Shown: positions 46,724 to 55,243 of the stretch, one piece after another
Position numbering within the stretch: position 1 is the stretch's first letter
Layout of the letters: every line of letters begins with the position of its first letter
Origin: RGIG5579 sp045531235
GTDB taxonomy: Bacteria; Bacillota; Clostridia; Oscillospirales; SIG627
Reading direction: 5' to 3'
Assembly: GCA_045531235.1 (NCBI GenBank)
Contig: JAZSDQ010000098.1
Coordinates: forward strand, 1-64,000
Length of the DNA: 64,000 nucleotides
The notes under the pieces: model-generated
What the model was told of the DNA's origin: nothing
Seen by the model: only the letters and a program-made list of their open reading frames with translations
Database searches by the model: none
Program-made: the position numbers and the translations under genes

Positions 46724-49069
46724 ATGCCTAGTTTTACCGAAAAATTGGACCGTGTTGCACTCCCCGTCATTGCCCTGCGCGGTCTTGTGATCTTCCCCGG
46801 CATTGACACCAGTTTTGAAGTGGCCCGTCCTCTGACGGTTCGCGCTGCAGAAATGGCCCTTGCCGCTGACGGCATGGTCTTTCTCGTAGCTCAAAAAGAT
46901 GCTGCTGTGGAAACTCCCGAACCTCAGGATCTATATAGAATCGGCGTGATTGCACGCATCAAGCAATCCGTTCGCCTGCCTGACAAAAGCTACCGTATTA
47001 TCACCGAAGGTATTGCCCGCGGCGAGGTTCTGAATTTCTTCCGCTTAGAATCCGGTGCTATCACTGCTGAGGTCATTCGCAAAGACGTTTTTGTAGAAAA
47101 AGACATTATCAGTGACGCCTACCGCAGAACCGTACTTCACGGTGTGGAAGAACTCACCCCTTTTCTTTCCAAATTTTCCCCGGAAGTAACGAGCGCTCTG
47201 CAGACCATTGAAGATCCCGCATTTCTTTCCGATTTCGTTGCCGCAAACATTTTGCGCCGCACCGAAGATAAAATGGCGATCCTTTCTATCTTTGATCCCC
47301 ACGACCGCGCGGAAAAGCTGTGCGAGATCCTTTCCAGAGAGCTGGAAGTGTTGAAATTGGAAGGCCGCATTACCCGCAAAATTCAGCACCACATGGATCA
47401 GCAGCAGAAAGAAGCATACCTGAGAGAACAGCTTCGCGCCATTCAAAGCGAGCTTTCCGGCGGTATGGAAAACGGTGACACCATGGATTCCGACGAGGAG
47501 GATCTCATGGGGCGCATTGAAAAAGCAGAACTTCCCGATGCCATTCGTGAAAAGCTGATCGCTCAAGCAAAAAAGCTCCCGCAGATGCCCTTCGGTTCTT
47601 CGGAATCGGCGCTTTTGCGCAACTATATCGAAACCTGTCTTGAATTGCCTTGGAACCGTTTTACCGAGGACAGCATTTCTCCCGAAAAAGCAAAAGAGAT
47701 CCTGGACAGAGATCACGACGGACTGGATAAAGTAAAAGAGCGTATTCTTGAATTTCTCGCGGCGCGCTTGCTCCGCGGAAAAGCCCAAGGACAGATCCTC
47801 TGTCTGGTAGGCGCTCCCGGCGTGGGAAAAACGAGCATTGCCTCTTCCATTGCAGAAGCCCTCGGGAGAAAATACGTGCGCATTTCTTTGGGCGGCGTCC
47901 GTGACGAAGCAGACATCCGCGGCCACAGAAAGACCTATATCGGTGCCATGCCCGGCAGAATCATCACTGCCTTGACACAGGCAGGCTCTATGAATCCTCT
48001 CATCACCTTAGACGAAATTGACAAGCTCACCCGCGATTCCCACGGCGATCCCGCCTCTGCCCTCTTGGAAGTTTTGGATGCAGAGCAGAACAAAGCCTTC
48101 CGCGATCACTTTGTAGAGCTCCCCGTGGATCTTTCCTCTTGTATGTTCCTTGCTACGGCAAATGAAACCGATACCATTCCTCCCGCACTGCTTGACCGTA
48201 TGGAGATCATTCGCATCCACGGCTATACCGAAAGCGAAAAATGCGCCATTGCCGCGAATCACCTCATTCCGAAGCAACAGACAGAGCACGGCTTGAAAAA
48301 AGGAAATCTTTCCATTGACGAAGCCGCCATTCGCAAGATCATTCGCTCCTACACCCGTGAACAGGGTGTGAGAAAGCTGGAACGGGAGATCGCCAGGATC
48401 TGCCGCAAGAGCGCAAAAATGATCTACGACGGCAAAAAGCGTATCCGAGTAACGGAAAAAAACCTGGAAAGCTTTTTGGGCAAAGAAAAGATTCTGCCCG
48501 AAAAGAAAGATTTCACCCCTCGCATCGGCGTGGTCAACGGACTTGCCTGGACCATGAGCGGCGGCGAGATGCTGAAGGTAGAAGCCCTTGCCGTAGAAGG
48601 CAGCGGAAAATTGGAATTGACCGGCTCTCTGGGCGACGTGATGAAGGAATCTGCCAAGGCGGCAATTTCTCTTGTCAGGTCCCAAAGCGAAGCCTTGGGA
48701 ATTCAAAACCTTGAATTCTATAAAAACCGGGATTTACACATTCACTTCCCCGAAGGCGCCATTCCCAAGGACGGCCCCAGCGCAGGCGTAACCCTCGTTA
48801 CCTGCCTTGCCTCTCTGCTTTCCGGTAAAAAAGTGCGTGGCGACGTTGCCATGACGGGAGAGATCTGCCTGAGAGGAGATGTCCTTGCCATCGGCGGATT
48901 GAGAGAAAAAGCCTCTGCCGCTTTGCGTGCGGGAATGAAAACCGTTCTCATCCCCGAAGACAACGTGAAGGATCTTGATGAAGTAGATCCTTTGGCAAAA
49001 GAAAACATTCGTTTCGTTCCTTGCAAAACCGTTTGGGATGTATTGAAGGAAGCGTTGGTAGAAGAATGA
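46724..49069 (+). CDS. lon: ATP-dependent Lon protease
   Basis: 781 residues, typical LonA. The N-terminal substrate-binding domain begins LPVIALRGLVIFPG. The AAA+ module has LVGAPGVGKTSIASSIAEALGR (Walker A), TLDEIDKL (Walker B) and sensor residues. The protease domain shows the catalytic serine in PKDGPSAGVTLVTCLASL and the lysine about 43 residues later, in REKASAALRAG. It degrades damaged and regulatory proteins in the cytoplasm. The stop overlaps the engB start (ATGA); lon leads a five-gene operon. Confidence 0.97.
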   Translation: MPSFTEKLDRVALPVIALRGLVIFPGIDTSFEVARPLTVRAAEMALAADGMVFLVAQKDAAVETPEPQDLYRIGVIARIKQSVRLPDKSYRIITEGIARGEVLNFFRLESGAITAEVIRKDVFVEKDIISDAYRRTVLHGVEELTPFLSKFSPEVTSALQTIEDPAFLSDFVAANILRRTEDKMAILSIFDPHDRAEKLCEILSRELEVLKLEGRITRKIQHHMDQQQKEAYLREQLRAIQSELSGGMENGDTMDSDEEDLMGRIEKAELPDAIREKLIAQAKKLPQMPFGSSESALLRNYIETCLELPWNRFTEDSISPEKAKEILDRDHDGLDKVKERILEFLAARLLRGKAQGQILCLVGAPGVGKTSIASSIAEALGRKYVRISLGGVRDEADIRGHRKTYIGAMPGRIITALTQAGSMNPLITLDEIDKLTRDSHGDPASALLEVLDAEQNKAFRDHFVELPVDLSSCMFLATANETDTIPPALLDRMEIIRIHGYTESEKCAIAANHLIPKQQTEHGLKKGNLSIDEAAIRKIIRSYTREQGVRKLEREIARICRKSAKMIYDGKKRIRVTEKNLESFLGKEKILPEKKDFTPRIGVVNGLAWTMSGGEMLKVEALAVEGSGKLELTGSLGDVMKESAKAAISLVRSQSEALGIQNLEFYKNRDLHIHFPEGAIPKDGPSAGVTLVTCLASLLSGKKVRGDVAMTGEICLRGDVLAIGGLREKASAALRAGMKTVLIPEDNVKDLDEVDPLAKENIRFVPCKTVWDVLKEALVEE

Positions 49070-49659
49070 ACTTAAACAATATCACCTTAAAGATCTCTGC
49101 AGGCAGAAAAGATCAGCTGATCCACGACGGAAAATGCCAGATCGCCTTTTCCGGTCGAAGCAACGTGGGAAAAAGCTCCGCACTCAACAAGCTGATGGCG
49201 AGAAAAAGTCTGGCCAGAGTATCTTCCACTCCCGGCAAAACCATCACCGTAAACTTTTTTGATCTGGACGGCAAGTGCTATCTTGTAGATTTGCCCGGCT
49301 ACGGCTTTGCTCGGCGCAGTGAAAAAGAAAAGCGCGTTTGGTCAAGCCTTACGGATGCATATTTTCAAAATCACGAGGATCTCGCTCTGGTACTTCAGCT
49401 TGTTGATCTGAAAACAGGCCCCAGCCGCGACGACGAAATGATGATCTCCTTTTTGCAGGAGGTAGGAATTCCTTTTGTGATCGTAGCCACAAAGCTTGAT
49501 AAACTGAACAAGACGGATCAAAAGAAAAACCTCGCCGCTTTGGAGGAAGCTTATTTTCCCACCCCCGTTTTTCCCTTTTCTTCTTTGAAGGGAGACGGTG
49601 TGGAAAGCGTCAGAAAACTCATTGAAACCACGGTAGAAGCATTCGAAAATACAAAATAA
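49066..49659 (+). CDS. engB: Ribosome biogenesis GTPase EngB (YsxC)
   Basis: 197 residues. G1 FSGRSNVGKSSALNKL, switch region RVSSTPGKTITVNFF, G3 DLPGYGFARR, G4 TKLDKL and G5 SSLKG are all present. EngB assists large-subunit assembly. The start at 49066 overlaps the lon stop by ATGA, the lon-engB order commonly seen in Bacillota. Confidence 0.96.
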   Translation: MNLNNITLKISAGRKDQLIHDGKCQIAFSGRSNVGKSSALNKLMARKSLARVSSTPGKTITVNFFDLDGKCYLVDLPGYGFARRSEKEKRVWSSLTDAYFQNHEDLALVLQLVDLKTGPSRDDEMMISFLQEVGIPFVIVATKLDKLNKTDQKKNLAALEEAYFPTPVFPFSSLKGDGVESVRKLIETTVEAFENTK

Positions 49660-49728
49660 GTAGGTTTTTGTATGCATTCTTTCTTTCGGGCAATACTAAA
49701 ACAACCGAAAAAAGAATGGAGAAAACCA

Positions 49729-50178
49729 ATGAGGATCGCCTTATGGGAGCCCTTTCCGCTGACGGAAACGCTTCTTTTTACCCGTTTAAAAAACAGCGCT
49801 GCAAAACATTCCGTTGCCGTAGAAAAAGCCCGTATGGGTCAGCACTACAATTTGGTCTTATTTGAAGGAAGTTTCTTTCCGCAGTATCCCCTTTGCAGCT
49901 CGGATCTTTGGCTGGTTCCGTCTTCCTGCAAAGTGAAAAAGCTGCCCTTGGGCACCTTTCTCACCGGTGGAATGGGCAGCGAGGATGACGTTTCTCTCTC
50001 CAGTATCGGTGAAGAAAACGCTCTTCTTTGTATTCAAAGGGAAATCGTGCACGGCGGGCGTACTCTGTTTCCTCTGGAAAAAACGATTCCCTTTGATCGG
50101 AATTACAGCCTTTATAAAAACCTTGCCGCAGGCTTTGCCCTGCTCTCGGTAAAATTCTTTTTGGGAGAGGAGTTATAA
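49729..50178 (+). CDS. Hypothetical protein between engB and the helicase
   Basis: 149 residues from MRIALWEPF, with GGAG eight bases upstream; an in-frame ATG at 49672 lacks a good ribosome binding site. The protein is compact with alternating strands (LVLFEGSFFPQYPLCSSDLWLVPSSC) and no recognisable motif or signal peptide. Its stop shares one base with the helicase start, so the two are translationally coupled and may act together. Function unknown. Confidence 0.65.
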   Translation: MRIALWEPFPLTETLLFTRLKNSAAKHSVAVEKARMGQHYNLVLFEGSFFPQYPLCSSDLWLVPSSCKVKKLPLGTFLTGGMGSEDDVSLSSIGEENALLCIQREIVHGGRTLFPLEKTIPFDRNYSLYKNLAAGFALLSVKFFLGEEL

Positions 50179-52427
50179 TGGAAACACGCTTGGACGAAGT
50201 ACTTTCTTTGATCGTACCGCTTTCCGAAGATCAGCCTCGCCGTCCCACCGATGGTATGCGGCGGGAAACGGGCGTGATCGACAATGCCGATACCTTTTAT
50301 GATACGCCTCTCACCCTTCTCCTGCGCGTAGGAGAAGAAGAGCTTGCCATTCGGGGAGAAGCTCACCGCATCAAAAAAGACGGCGATACATATACCCTGG
50401 AGGAAGAAATTTACCTGGACCGCAAAGTGGACTGGGAACTGTGGCGGGAAAGATGCACCCTTCGGGGAAAAATGCTGGCTTTGGCGCTGATGTATACAAA
50501 AAAAGCAGAAAAGATCACCTTGATTCTCTCCCTCTATGCAGAAGGAACCTTGGAACAAAGCAGATTTCTCCTGGAAAAAGAACTCCTTAGCCAAAGCCTT
50601 TCTCCTTACGCCGCAAAGATCCTCGCCCTGTCCCCTCTTTGGGAGAAGGCTGCGCCCACGGTAGAATTTCCTTATGAAAAGCTACGTCAAGGGCAAAAAG
50701 ATCTGATCCATTCGGTATGGGACGCCATCAAGCATAAAAACGATCTTTACGCTTGCGCGCCTACGGGAATCGGCAAGACCCTTGCCGTACTGTACCCTGC
50801 ATTGAAAGCCCTGCAAGCGGGAAAAGCGGAGCAGATCTTCTACGCTTCTCCAAAAAACACTTTAAAAATGCAAGCCGCCACGGCAGTGGAAACTCTGCAA
50901 AGCGTGCGCACCTTGCGGTGTCTCGTCCTCAGTGCAAAATATGCACTTTGTCCCGAAAAGCAAGAGGAGTGCGAAAAAGAATTTTGCACTTATTATGAGG
51001 ATTTTTATAAAAAACTTCCCGATGCCCTCAGTTATCTCGCCGCTTTTTCCTGTATTACGGAAAAGGAGCTTTTGGCGGCGGCAGAGCATTTTCACCTTTG
51101 CCCCTTTGCCCTGGCAAAAAAAATGATCCCCTACTGTCAGGTGATCATCGGTGACTATAACCATGTATTCGATCCGTCCAGAGCCGTCTTCCCACCAAAT
51201 AAAAAAGCAGTTCTTCTGGTAGACGAAGCCCACAATCTTCCCGTGCGGGTACGGGAAAACAATACACAGTGGCTTCAACCCTCGGATTTTGATTATTTTT
51301 TCCGCGATCCCGACCGCCCTTGCGCTATGCTGAAAGAGCATTTTTCCGCCATTCTCACCCTGTTTGCAAAAATTGATCAGAAGAGAAACAGCGACCGCAA
51401 TTTCTTCACCTTTGATGCGCCGGAAGAAGCAGGCAAAGCGGTAAAGGAACTGATCCCCAAAGTCGCCTTTGTTTTGCGGGACGGATTCGGTATACTGAAA
51501 GACGAAACCAAAAAGCAATGCCGCGATCTTTTTATGAAGCTGAAAAAATTCGATCAGCTGTATCAAGGCTTTAACGAGAATTTTGCCACCATCTTCCCGC
51601 CGGAGGGAGGAATTAAAATTTATCCCGTCAATCCGGCGCCTATCATAGAAAAGGCAAAAGAAAATTGGCTCAGCTCTGTTTTCTTTTCCGCGACCTTACT
51701 CCCCGAAGAATATTACTTCAAAATGCTGGGAGGCAAAGAGGAAGACCGCTTCCTTGTTTTGCCATCTCCCTTCCCCAAGGATAATCTTTTCATCGGTCTT
51801 TGCGACGTAGACGTATCTTACAGTCAACGCTTTGCCACAGCGCCGAAGATCTGCAGCATCATTCGCACCGCAATTTCCGCAAAAGAAGGAAACTATATGG
51901 TCTTTCTCCCTTCTTTTGAGTATTTACAGCTGGTTTCTCAGGAATATAAGCGCCGCTTTTTCCGGGATCGTGTTCTCATCCAGGAAAGAGTGATGACGCG
52001 AAAGAAGAGGCAGGAATTTCTTAATGCCTTTGAAAAAAATCGAAAAGGCACCCTCATAGGCTTTTGCGTCATGGGCGGTATTTTTTCCGAAGGCGTGGAC
52101 CTAAAGGGAGATTCCCTTTCCGGTGAGATCATCGTAGGAACGGGCTTTCCGCCGCCTACCCCCGAAGCTGAGGCAGAATGTGCCGCCTTTTATAAAAAAG
52201 AAATGGACGGCAAAAGCTTTGCCTATACCCTTCCCGGCTGGAGCCGCGTACTGCAAGCCGCAGGGCGGGTCATTCGCAGTGAAAACGATCGGGGTTTTCT
52301 CATTTTATGTGACTCCCGTTTCTGCACAGAGTCCTCCAGAGAGCTGTTTCCCGATCATTGGGAAGATGCGGAAATTATGGAACGGGATCAGATAATGAAA
52401 GATAAGCTTGCCGAGTTCTGGCAATAA
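50178..52427 (+). CDS. DinG/XPD-type iron-sulfur helicase with degenerate nuclease-like N-terminus
   Basis: 749 residues, superfamily 2. Walker A YACAPTGIGKTLAVLYP (about 192-208), four cysteines spaced like the XPD iron-sulfur cluster (about 248-275), LLVDEAHNLPVR (DEAH box), FFSATLLP (motif III) and AAGRVIRSENDRG (motif VI) are visible. The first 150 residues align in position with the PD-(D/E)XK-like domain of related clostridial helicases, but IRGEAHRI and TLEEEI replace the usual GRADGI and DEIK, so nuclease activity is probably lost. Such helicases unwind DNA 5'-3' in repair. Confidence 0.87.
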   Translation: METRLDEVLSLIVPLSEDQPRRPTDGMRRETGVIDNADTFYDTPLTLLLRVGEEELAIRGEAHRIKKDGDTYTLEEEIYLDRKVDWELWRERCTLRGKMLALALMYTKKAEKITLILSLYAEGTLEQSRFLLEKELLSQSLSPYAAKILALSPLWEKAAPTVEFPYEKLRQGQKDLIHSVWDAIKHKNDLYACAPTGIGKTLAVLYPALKALQAGKAEQIFYASPKNTLKMQAATAVETLQSVRTLRCLVLSAKYALCPEKQEECEKEFCTYYEDFYKKLPDALSYLAAFSCITEKELLAAAEHFHLCPFALAKKMIPYCQVIIGDYNHVFDPSRAVFPPNKKAVLLVDEAHNLPVRVRENNTQWLQPSDFDYFFRDPDRPCAMLKEHFSAILTLFAKIDQKRNSDRNFFTFDAPEEAGKAVKELIPKVAFVLRDGFGILKDETKKQCRDLFMKLKKFDQLYQGFNENFATIFPPEGGIKIYPVNPAPIIEKAKENWLSSVFFSATLLPEEYYFKMLGGKEEDRFLVLPSPFPKDNLFIGLCDVDVSYSQRFATAPKICSIIRTAISAKEGNYMVFLPSFEYLQLVSQEYKRRFFRDRVLIQERVMTRKKRQEFLNAFEKNRKGTLIGFCVMGGIFSEGVDLKGDSLSGEIIVGTGFPPPTPEAEAECAAFYKKEMDGKSFAYTLPGWSRVLQAAGRVIRSENDRGFLILCDSRFCTESSRELFPDHWEDAEIMERDQIMKDKLAEFWQ

Positions 52428-52444
52428 AAACGAAGGAGGCCGCA

Positions 52445-53695
52445 ATGTTCGGTCACAACCCAAAAAAACAAAGTCGCCGCCAAGAAAGCTTCTTTCTCGG
52501 CGATATTGAAGCCAAAGAAAAGGCACCCGCTTCTTCCGAAAAAGAAGAAGCAAAGCCGAAAATTGAAAAAAAGCCTCAAAAGAAGCATCTGCGTGCAAAA
52601 AGGGATATTGATAAGCCCAAATCCGTTCCAAAAAAAGCTGAAAAAAAAGCTCTTTTTCCCGCAAAGAAGCATTTGCGCGCCTTAAGAGATTTGAAAAAAA
52701 GCGGCAGCGCGCCCTTGCAGGAAAAAGAACCCGTATCTGTCGCTGTTTCTGCAGAACAGGAAGCCAAAGAAAAAGAAGCCGCCGTTCGCAATTCTTTGGA
52801 CGGAATGTTCGGCGTATACAAAAACAAGAATCAACGCCCCAAGAAAAGTCTTTCCCGAGGGGATATTGTTCGCTACGCCGTTTTATTCGTTTGTATTTTC
52901 GGTTTTTTTCTCACCGGTTATTTCGTTTTCCGCAAGCTCTTTGATTATTACCGTTCTTACCTTGTCTATTCCGGTCTGCAGGAAATGGTGGAAGAGGCAG
53001 ATCGTTTTGCCGATGATTATATGAAAAAAGCTGCCTCCAGTGTAGTATCCATCACGCCGGAAGAAGCTTTTGACGGAAAAAGCAATCAGCAGAACGGCGG
53101 TGCTTTTTCCAATGAGCAGGAAACGCTGGTCAGAAAAATCAGCCAGCTGAAAAAAATAAACCCCGATACCGTCGGTTGGATCAACATCAACGGCACCGTG
53201 GTCAATTACCCCGTGGTACGCTCCGACAGAAAAGATTATTATCTCCGCCGCAATTTCTACGGCAAGGTGCTTTCCGGCGGCTCTATTTACGTAGACAATC
53301 GCAATTCTCCCAATCTTTTGGAAAACAGAAATACGGTCATCTACGGCCACAATATGGCTGACGGCAGTATGTTTGCATCCATTCACGATTTTGCCAGCGC
53401 AAGCGTTTTTTACAATGCAAAAATCGAGATCACAACAGAAGAGGGCGTATTTATCTACACCCCCTTTTCTGCTCACGAATCTCACGAATACGATAACTAT
53501 TTTGAAACGGATTTTGTTTCAGACGAGGACTTTATCAGCTTTTGCCAGCAAGTTTCCTTTTTATCCATCTATGAAACAACCTTTCTCCCCAACAAAGACA
53601 CACAGATCATTACCCTGTCTACCTGCTCCAACGACGAAAACGCAAGAGAACAGCGCTTCGCCGTTCATGCATACCTGACCGAGGTCATACGCTGA
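52445..53695 (+). CDS. Class B-like sortase with long basic cytoplasmic N-terminus
   Basis: 416 residues. The first 135 are lysine/glutamate-rich with a repeated KKHLRAxRD motif (about 45-53 and 74-82), then a membrane helix (about 140-162) and the sortase domain. There, the DTVGWININGTVVNYPVV segment, IYGHNMADGSMF (catalytic His), TLSTCSNDENAREQRFAVHAYL (Cys and Arg) match SrtB. No NPQTN-bearing substrate was found in the window. AAGGAGG lies ahead of the ATG and it ends the lon operon; its last codons overlap the Dabb gene tail-to-tail by 11 bp. Confidence 0.88.
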   Translation: MFGHNPKKQSRRQESFFLGDIEAKEKAPASSEKEEAKPKIEKKPQKKHLRAKRDIDKPKSVPKKAEKKALFPAKKHLRALRDLKKSGSAPLQEKEPVSVAVSAEQEAKEKEAAVRNSLDGMFGVYKNKNQRPKKSLSRGDIVRYAVLFVCIFGFFLTGYFVFRKLFDYYRSYLVYSGLQEMVEEADRFADDYMKKAASSVVSITPEEAFDGKSNQQNGGAFSNEQETLVRKISQLKKINPDTVGWININGTVVNYPVVRSDRKDYYLRRNFYGKVLSGGSIYVDNRNSPNLLENRNTVIYGHNMADGSMFASIHDFASASVFYNAKIEITTEEGVFIYTPFSAHESHEYDNYFETDFVSDEDFISFCQQVSFLSIYETTFLPNKDTQIITLSTCSNDENAREQRFAVHAYLTEVIR

Positions 53696-53990
53696 GATCA
53701 ATACCCGCGCGGCTCTCGCGCAAGGGACGCATAAAAGCGCCCACCGCCTTGTGATCGGGGTGAACCAGATATTCTTCCAAGGTTTCCAGGGATTCAAATT
53801 CGGAAATGAGGATCAAATGGGCATTTTCCGGATTTGCTCCCTCTACGTTGATATGTGTTTCGCTCTTTAGGATCTGAGGGATCTTTCCGGGGAGAGCGTC
53901 CAGCATTGCCTTGGTGGCAAGAACGTTTTCCCTGCGGCTTTTTCCGTCTGCTTCTTCTTTGAAGCGGAACATAACGATGTGACGAATCAT
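53685..53990 (-). CDS. Stress-responsive alpha/beta barrel (Dabb) protein
   Basis: 101 residues. MIRHIVMFRFKEEADG at the N-terminus and the C-terminal YLVHPDHKAVGAFMRPL are the Dabb signature (dimeric ferredoxin-like barrel). The biochemical role of bacterial members is mostly unknown. It converges on the sortase B gene, sharing 11 bp. No clear terminator separates them. Confidence 0.88.
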   Translation of the reverse strand: MIRHIVMFRFKEEADGKSRRENVLATKAMLDALPGKIPQILKSETHINVEGANPENAHLILISEFESLETLEEYLVHPDHKAVGAFMRPLRESRAGIDLSV

Positions 53991-54132
53991 AAAAACACTC
54001 CCTATATTTTTTCTTTATTGTAGCATATCCCCTCCCCAAATTCAAGAAATCCTGTGATGTTAAAGCAGAAATGTCACTTTTTGTAAAATAAGCACAAAAA
54101 AGTTGCAAAACATCTTATTTTTATTAAAAAGC

Positions 54133-54161
54133 TTGACATATTTTTTCATCGGTGCTATAAT
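54133..54161 (+). promoter_or_regulatory. Consensus sigma-A promoter of the sigma-factor gene
   Basis: Perfect TTGACA, 17-bp spacer, perfect TATAAT, about 30 bases before the ATG. Confidence 0.9.
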
Positions 54162-54192
54162 CCATTTTAGGTAATTGCAGAAAGAGGTAACC

Positions 54193-54771
54193 ATGGCGGA
54201 TACAAAGGTTAAGACCACCACTCCTTTGCAAGATCTTACGCCGGAAGAGCTGATTCAGCGCTTTCGAGAAGGTGATGAAGAGAGCTTCTCCCTTTTGGCA
54301 AAGATTTATGAAAAAGCATTGTGGGGCATGACCGACTCTCTTCTCGTACCCGAGGAAGAAAAGGAAGATCTTCGTCAGGAAGGTCTTGTCGGACTTTTTA
54401 AGGCCGTCCTTCTTTTTGATTCCTCCCTTTCCTCTTTTTCCACCTTTGCCCGCATTTGTATGCGTTCCGCCATTTCCGACGGCTTGCGCAGATACAACCG
54501 TATTCAAGAAAAAGGCGAAGCTATGGAGGAAGATCTGATCTCTCACGATGAAGATCCTGAAAAAATGCTCATGGAGAAAGTCAGCCTTCAGGAGATCATA
54601 AAAAAGATGGAGGATACCCTTTCCCCAATGGAGCGCCGAGTTTTCGGCTTGCATCTTGGCGGCAAAAGCTCTGCTGAGATCGCTTCCGCCACAGGGAAAA
54701 ATACGAAAAGCGTGGAAAATACGCTGTTTCGTGCGAGGAAAAAGCTTTCTTCCTTATTTTCAATTCGCTAA
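54193..54771 (+). CDS. Sigma-70 family sigma factor, SigH-like
   Basis: 192 residues from MADTKVKT after GAGGTAACC. Region 2 (EEKEDLRQEGLVGLFKAVLLFD, then FSTFARICMRSAISDGLRRYNR) and region 4 (LSPMERRVFGLHLGGKSSAEIASATGKNTKSVENTLFRARKKL) are complete. Resemblance is closest to SigH of Bacillota, which controls entry to sporulation or competence. A short poorly conserved linker takes the place of region 3. It has a consensus promoter and is followed by a structured RNA; no anti-sigma gene is adjacent. Confidence 0.88.
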   Translation: MADTKVKTTTPLQDLTPEELIQRFREGDEESFSLLAKIYEKALWGMTDSLLVPEEEKEDLRQEGLVGLFKAVLLFDSSLSSFSTFARICMRSAISDGLRRYNRIQEKGEAMEEDLISHDEDPEKMLMEKVSLQEIIKKMEDTLSPMERRVFGLHLGGKSSAEIASATGKNTKSVENTLFRARKKLSSLFSIR

Positions 54772-54773
54772 TA

Positions 54774-54848
54774 TGCCCGTGTAGCTTAAAGAGAGCGTTT
54801 TGATCGGCAACGATCTAAAAGGGTGACGGTGCAAGTCCGTTCTGGGCA
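54774..54848 (+). ncRNA. Cloverleaf-shaped, tRNA-like RNA of unknown function
   Basis: Seventy-five bases fold as a four-way junction: closing stem 54774-54779/54843-54848; D-like arm 54784-54787/54793-54796; a long arm 54798-54806/54811-54820 with a bulged T and a GCAA tetraloop; and a T-like arm 54825-54829/54837-54841 with loop TGCAAGT. The long arm replaces the anticodon arm, so it has no anticodon loop, and no CCA follows. It starts three bases after the sigma-factor stop and ends 28 bases before a zinc-ribbon gene, so it may be a leader element or a processed small RNA. Confidence 0.6.
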
Positions 54849-54876
54849 ATTTTATTAATTTTACGAGGTATGGCAA

Positions 54877-55155
54877 ATGTACGAAGACAAGACACTGGTA
54901 TGCAAGGATTGTGGCTGCGAATTCGTTTTCACCGCAGGTGAACAGGAATTCTACGCTGAGAAAGGATTCCAGAACGAACCCCAGAGATGCAAACCCTGCA
55001 GAGACGCAAAGAAGAACGCTTCCAGACAGGCAAGAGAGTATTTCACTACCACTTGCGCTAACTGCGGCAAGGAAGCAAAAGTTCCCTTCCAGCCCACCAG
55101 CGATCGCCCTGTTTACTGCAGCGATTGCTTCGCAGCAATGAAAGAGAACAACTAA
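54877..55155 (+). CDS. Zinc-ribbon protein (zf-trcl-like)
   Basis: 92 residues with two zinc knuckles. The first is VCKDCGCEFVFTAGEQEFYAEKGF ending QRCKPCRDAKK; the second is TTCANCGKEAKVPFQPTSDRPVYCSDCF. Such CxxC pairs are typical of a small zinc-binding family common in Bacillota and of unknown function, probably binding nucleic acid or protein. ACGAGG provides the ribosome binding site. The gene is preceded by the cloverleaf RNA and followed by a strong terminator. Confidence 0.87.
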   Translation: MYEDKTLVCKDCGCEFVFTAGEQEFYAEKGFQNEPQRCKPCRDAKKNASRQAREYFTTTCANCGKEAKVPFQPTSDRPVYCSDCFAAMKENN

Positions 55156-55160
55156 TTTCT

Positions 55161-55193
55161 AAAAAAGAACCACCGACGGTGGTTCTTTTTTTT
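55161..55193 (+). terminator. Terminator of the zinc-ribbon gene
   Basis: AAAAGAACCACC-GAC-GGTGGTTCTTTT followed by a T run. Confidence 0.93.
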
Positions 55194-55243
55194 GCAATTT
55201 TCTTCTGTTTAGATAAAAAAGGGCCCTTTCGGGAGCTTTGTTC

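Noticed and set aside
54774..54848. An ordinary tRNA gene
   Set aside because: No anticodon loop (GNRA-capped 9-bp arm), weak acceptor pairing, altered T loop and no CCA.
55214..55240. A strong terminator after binding-protein copy 1
   Set aside because: The hairpin has two internal mismatches, unlike the perfect ones of copies 2 and 3, so I do not list it as a firm feature.
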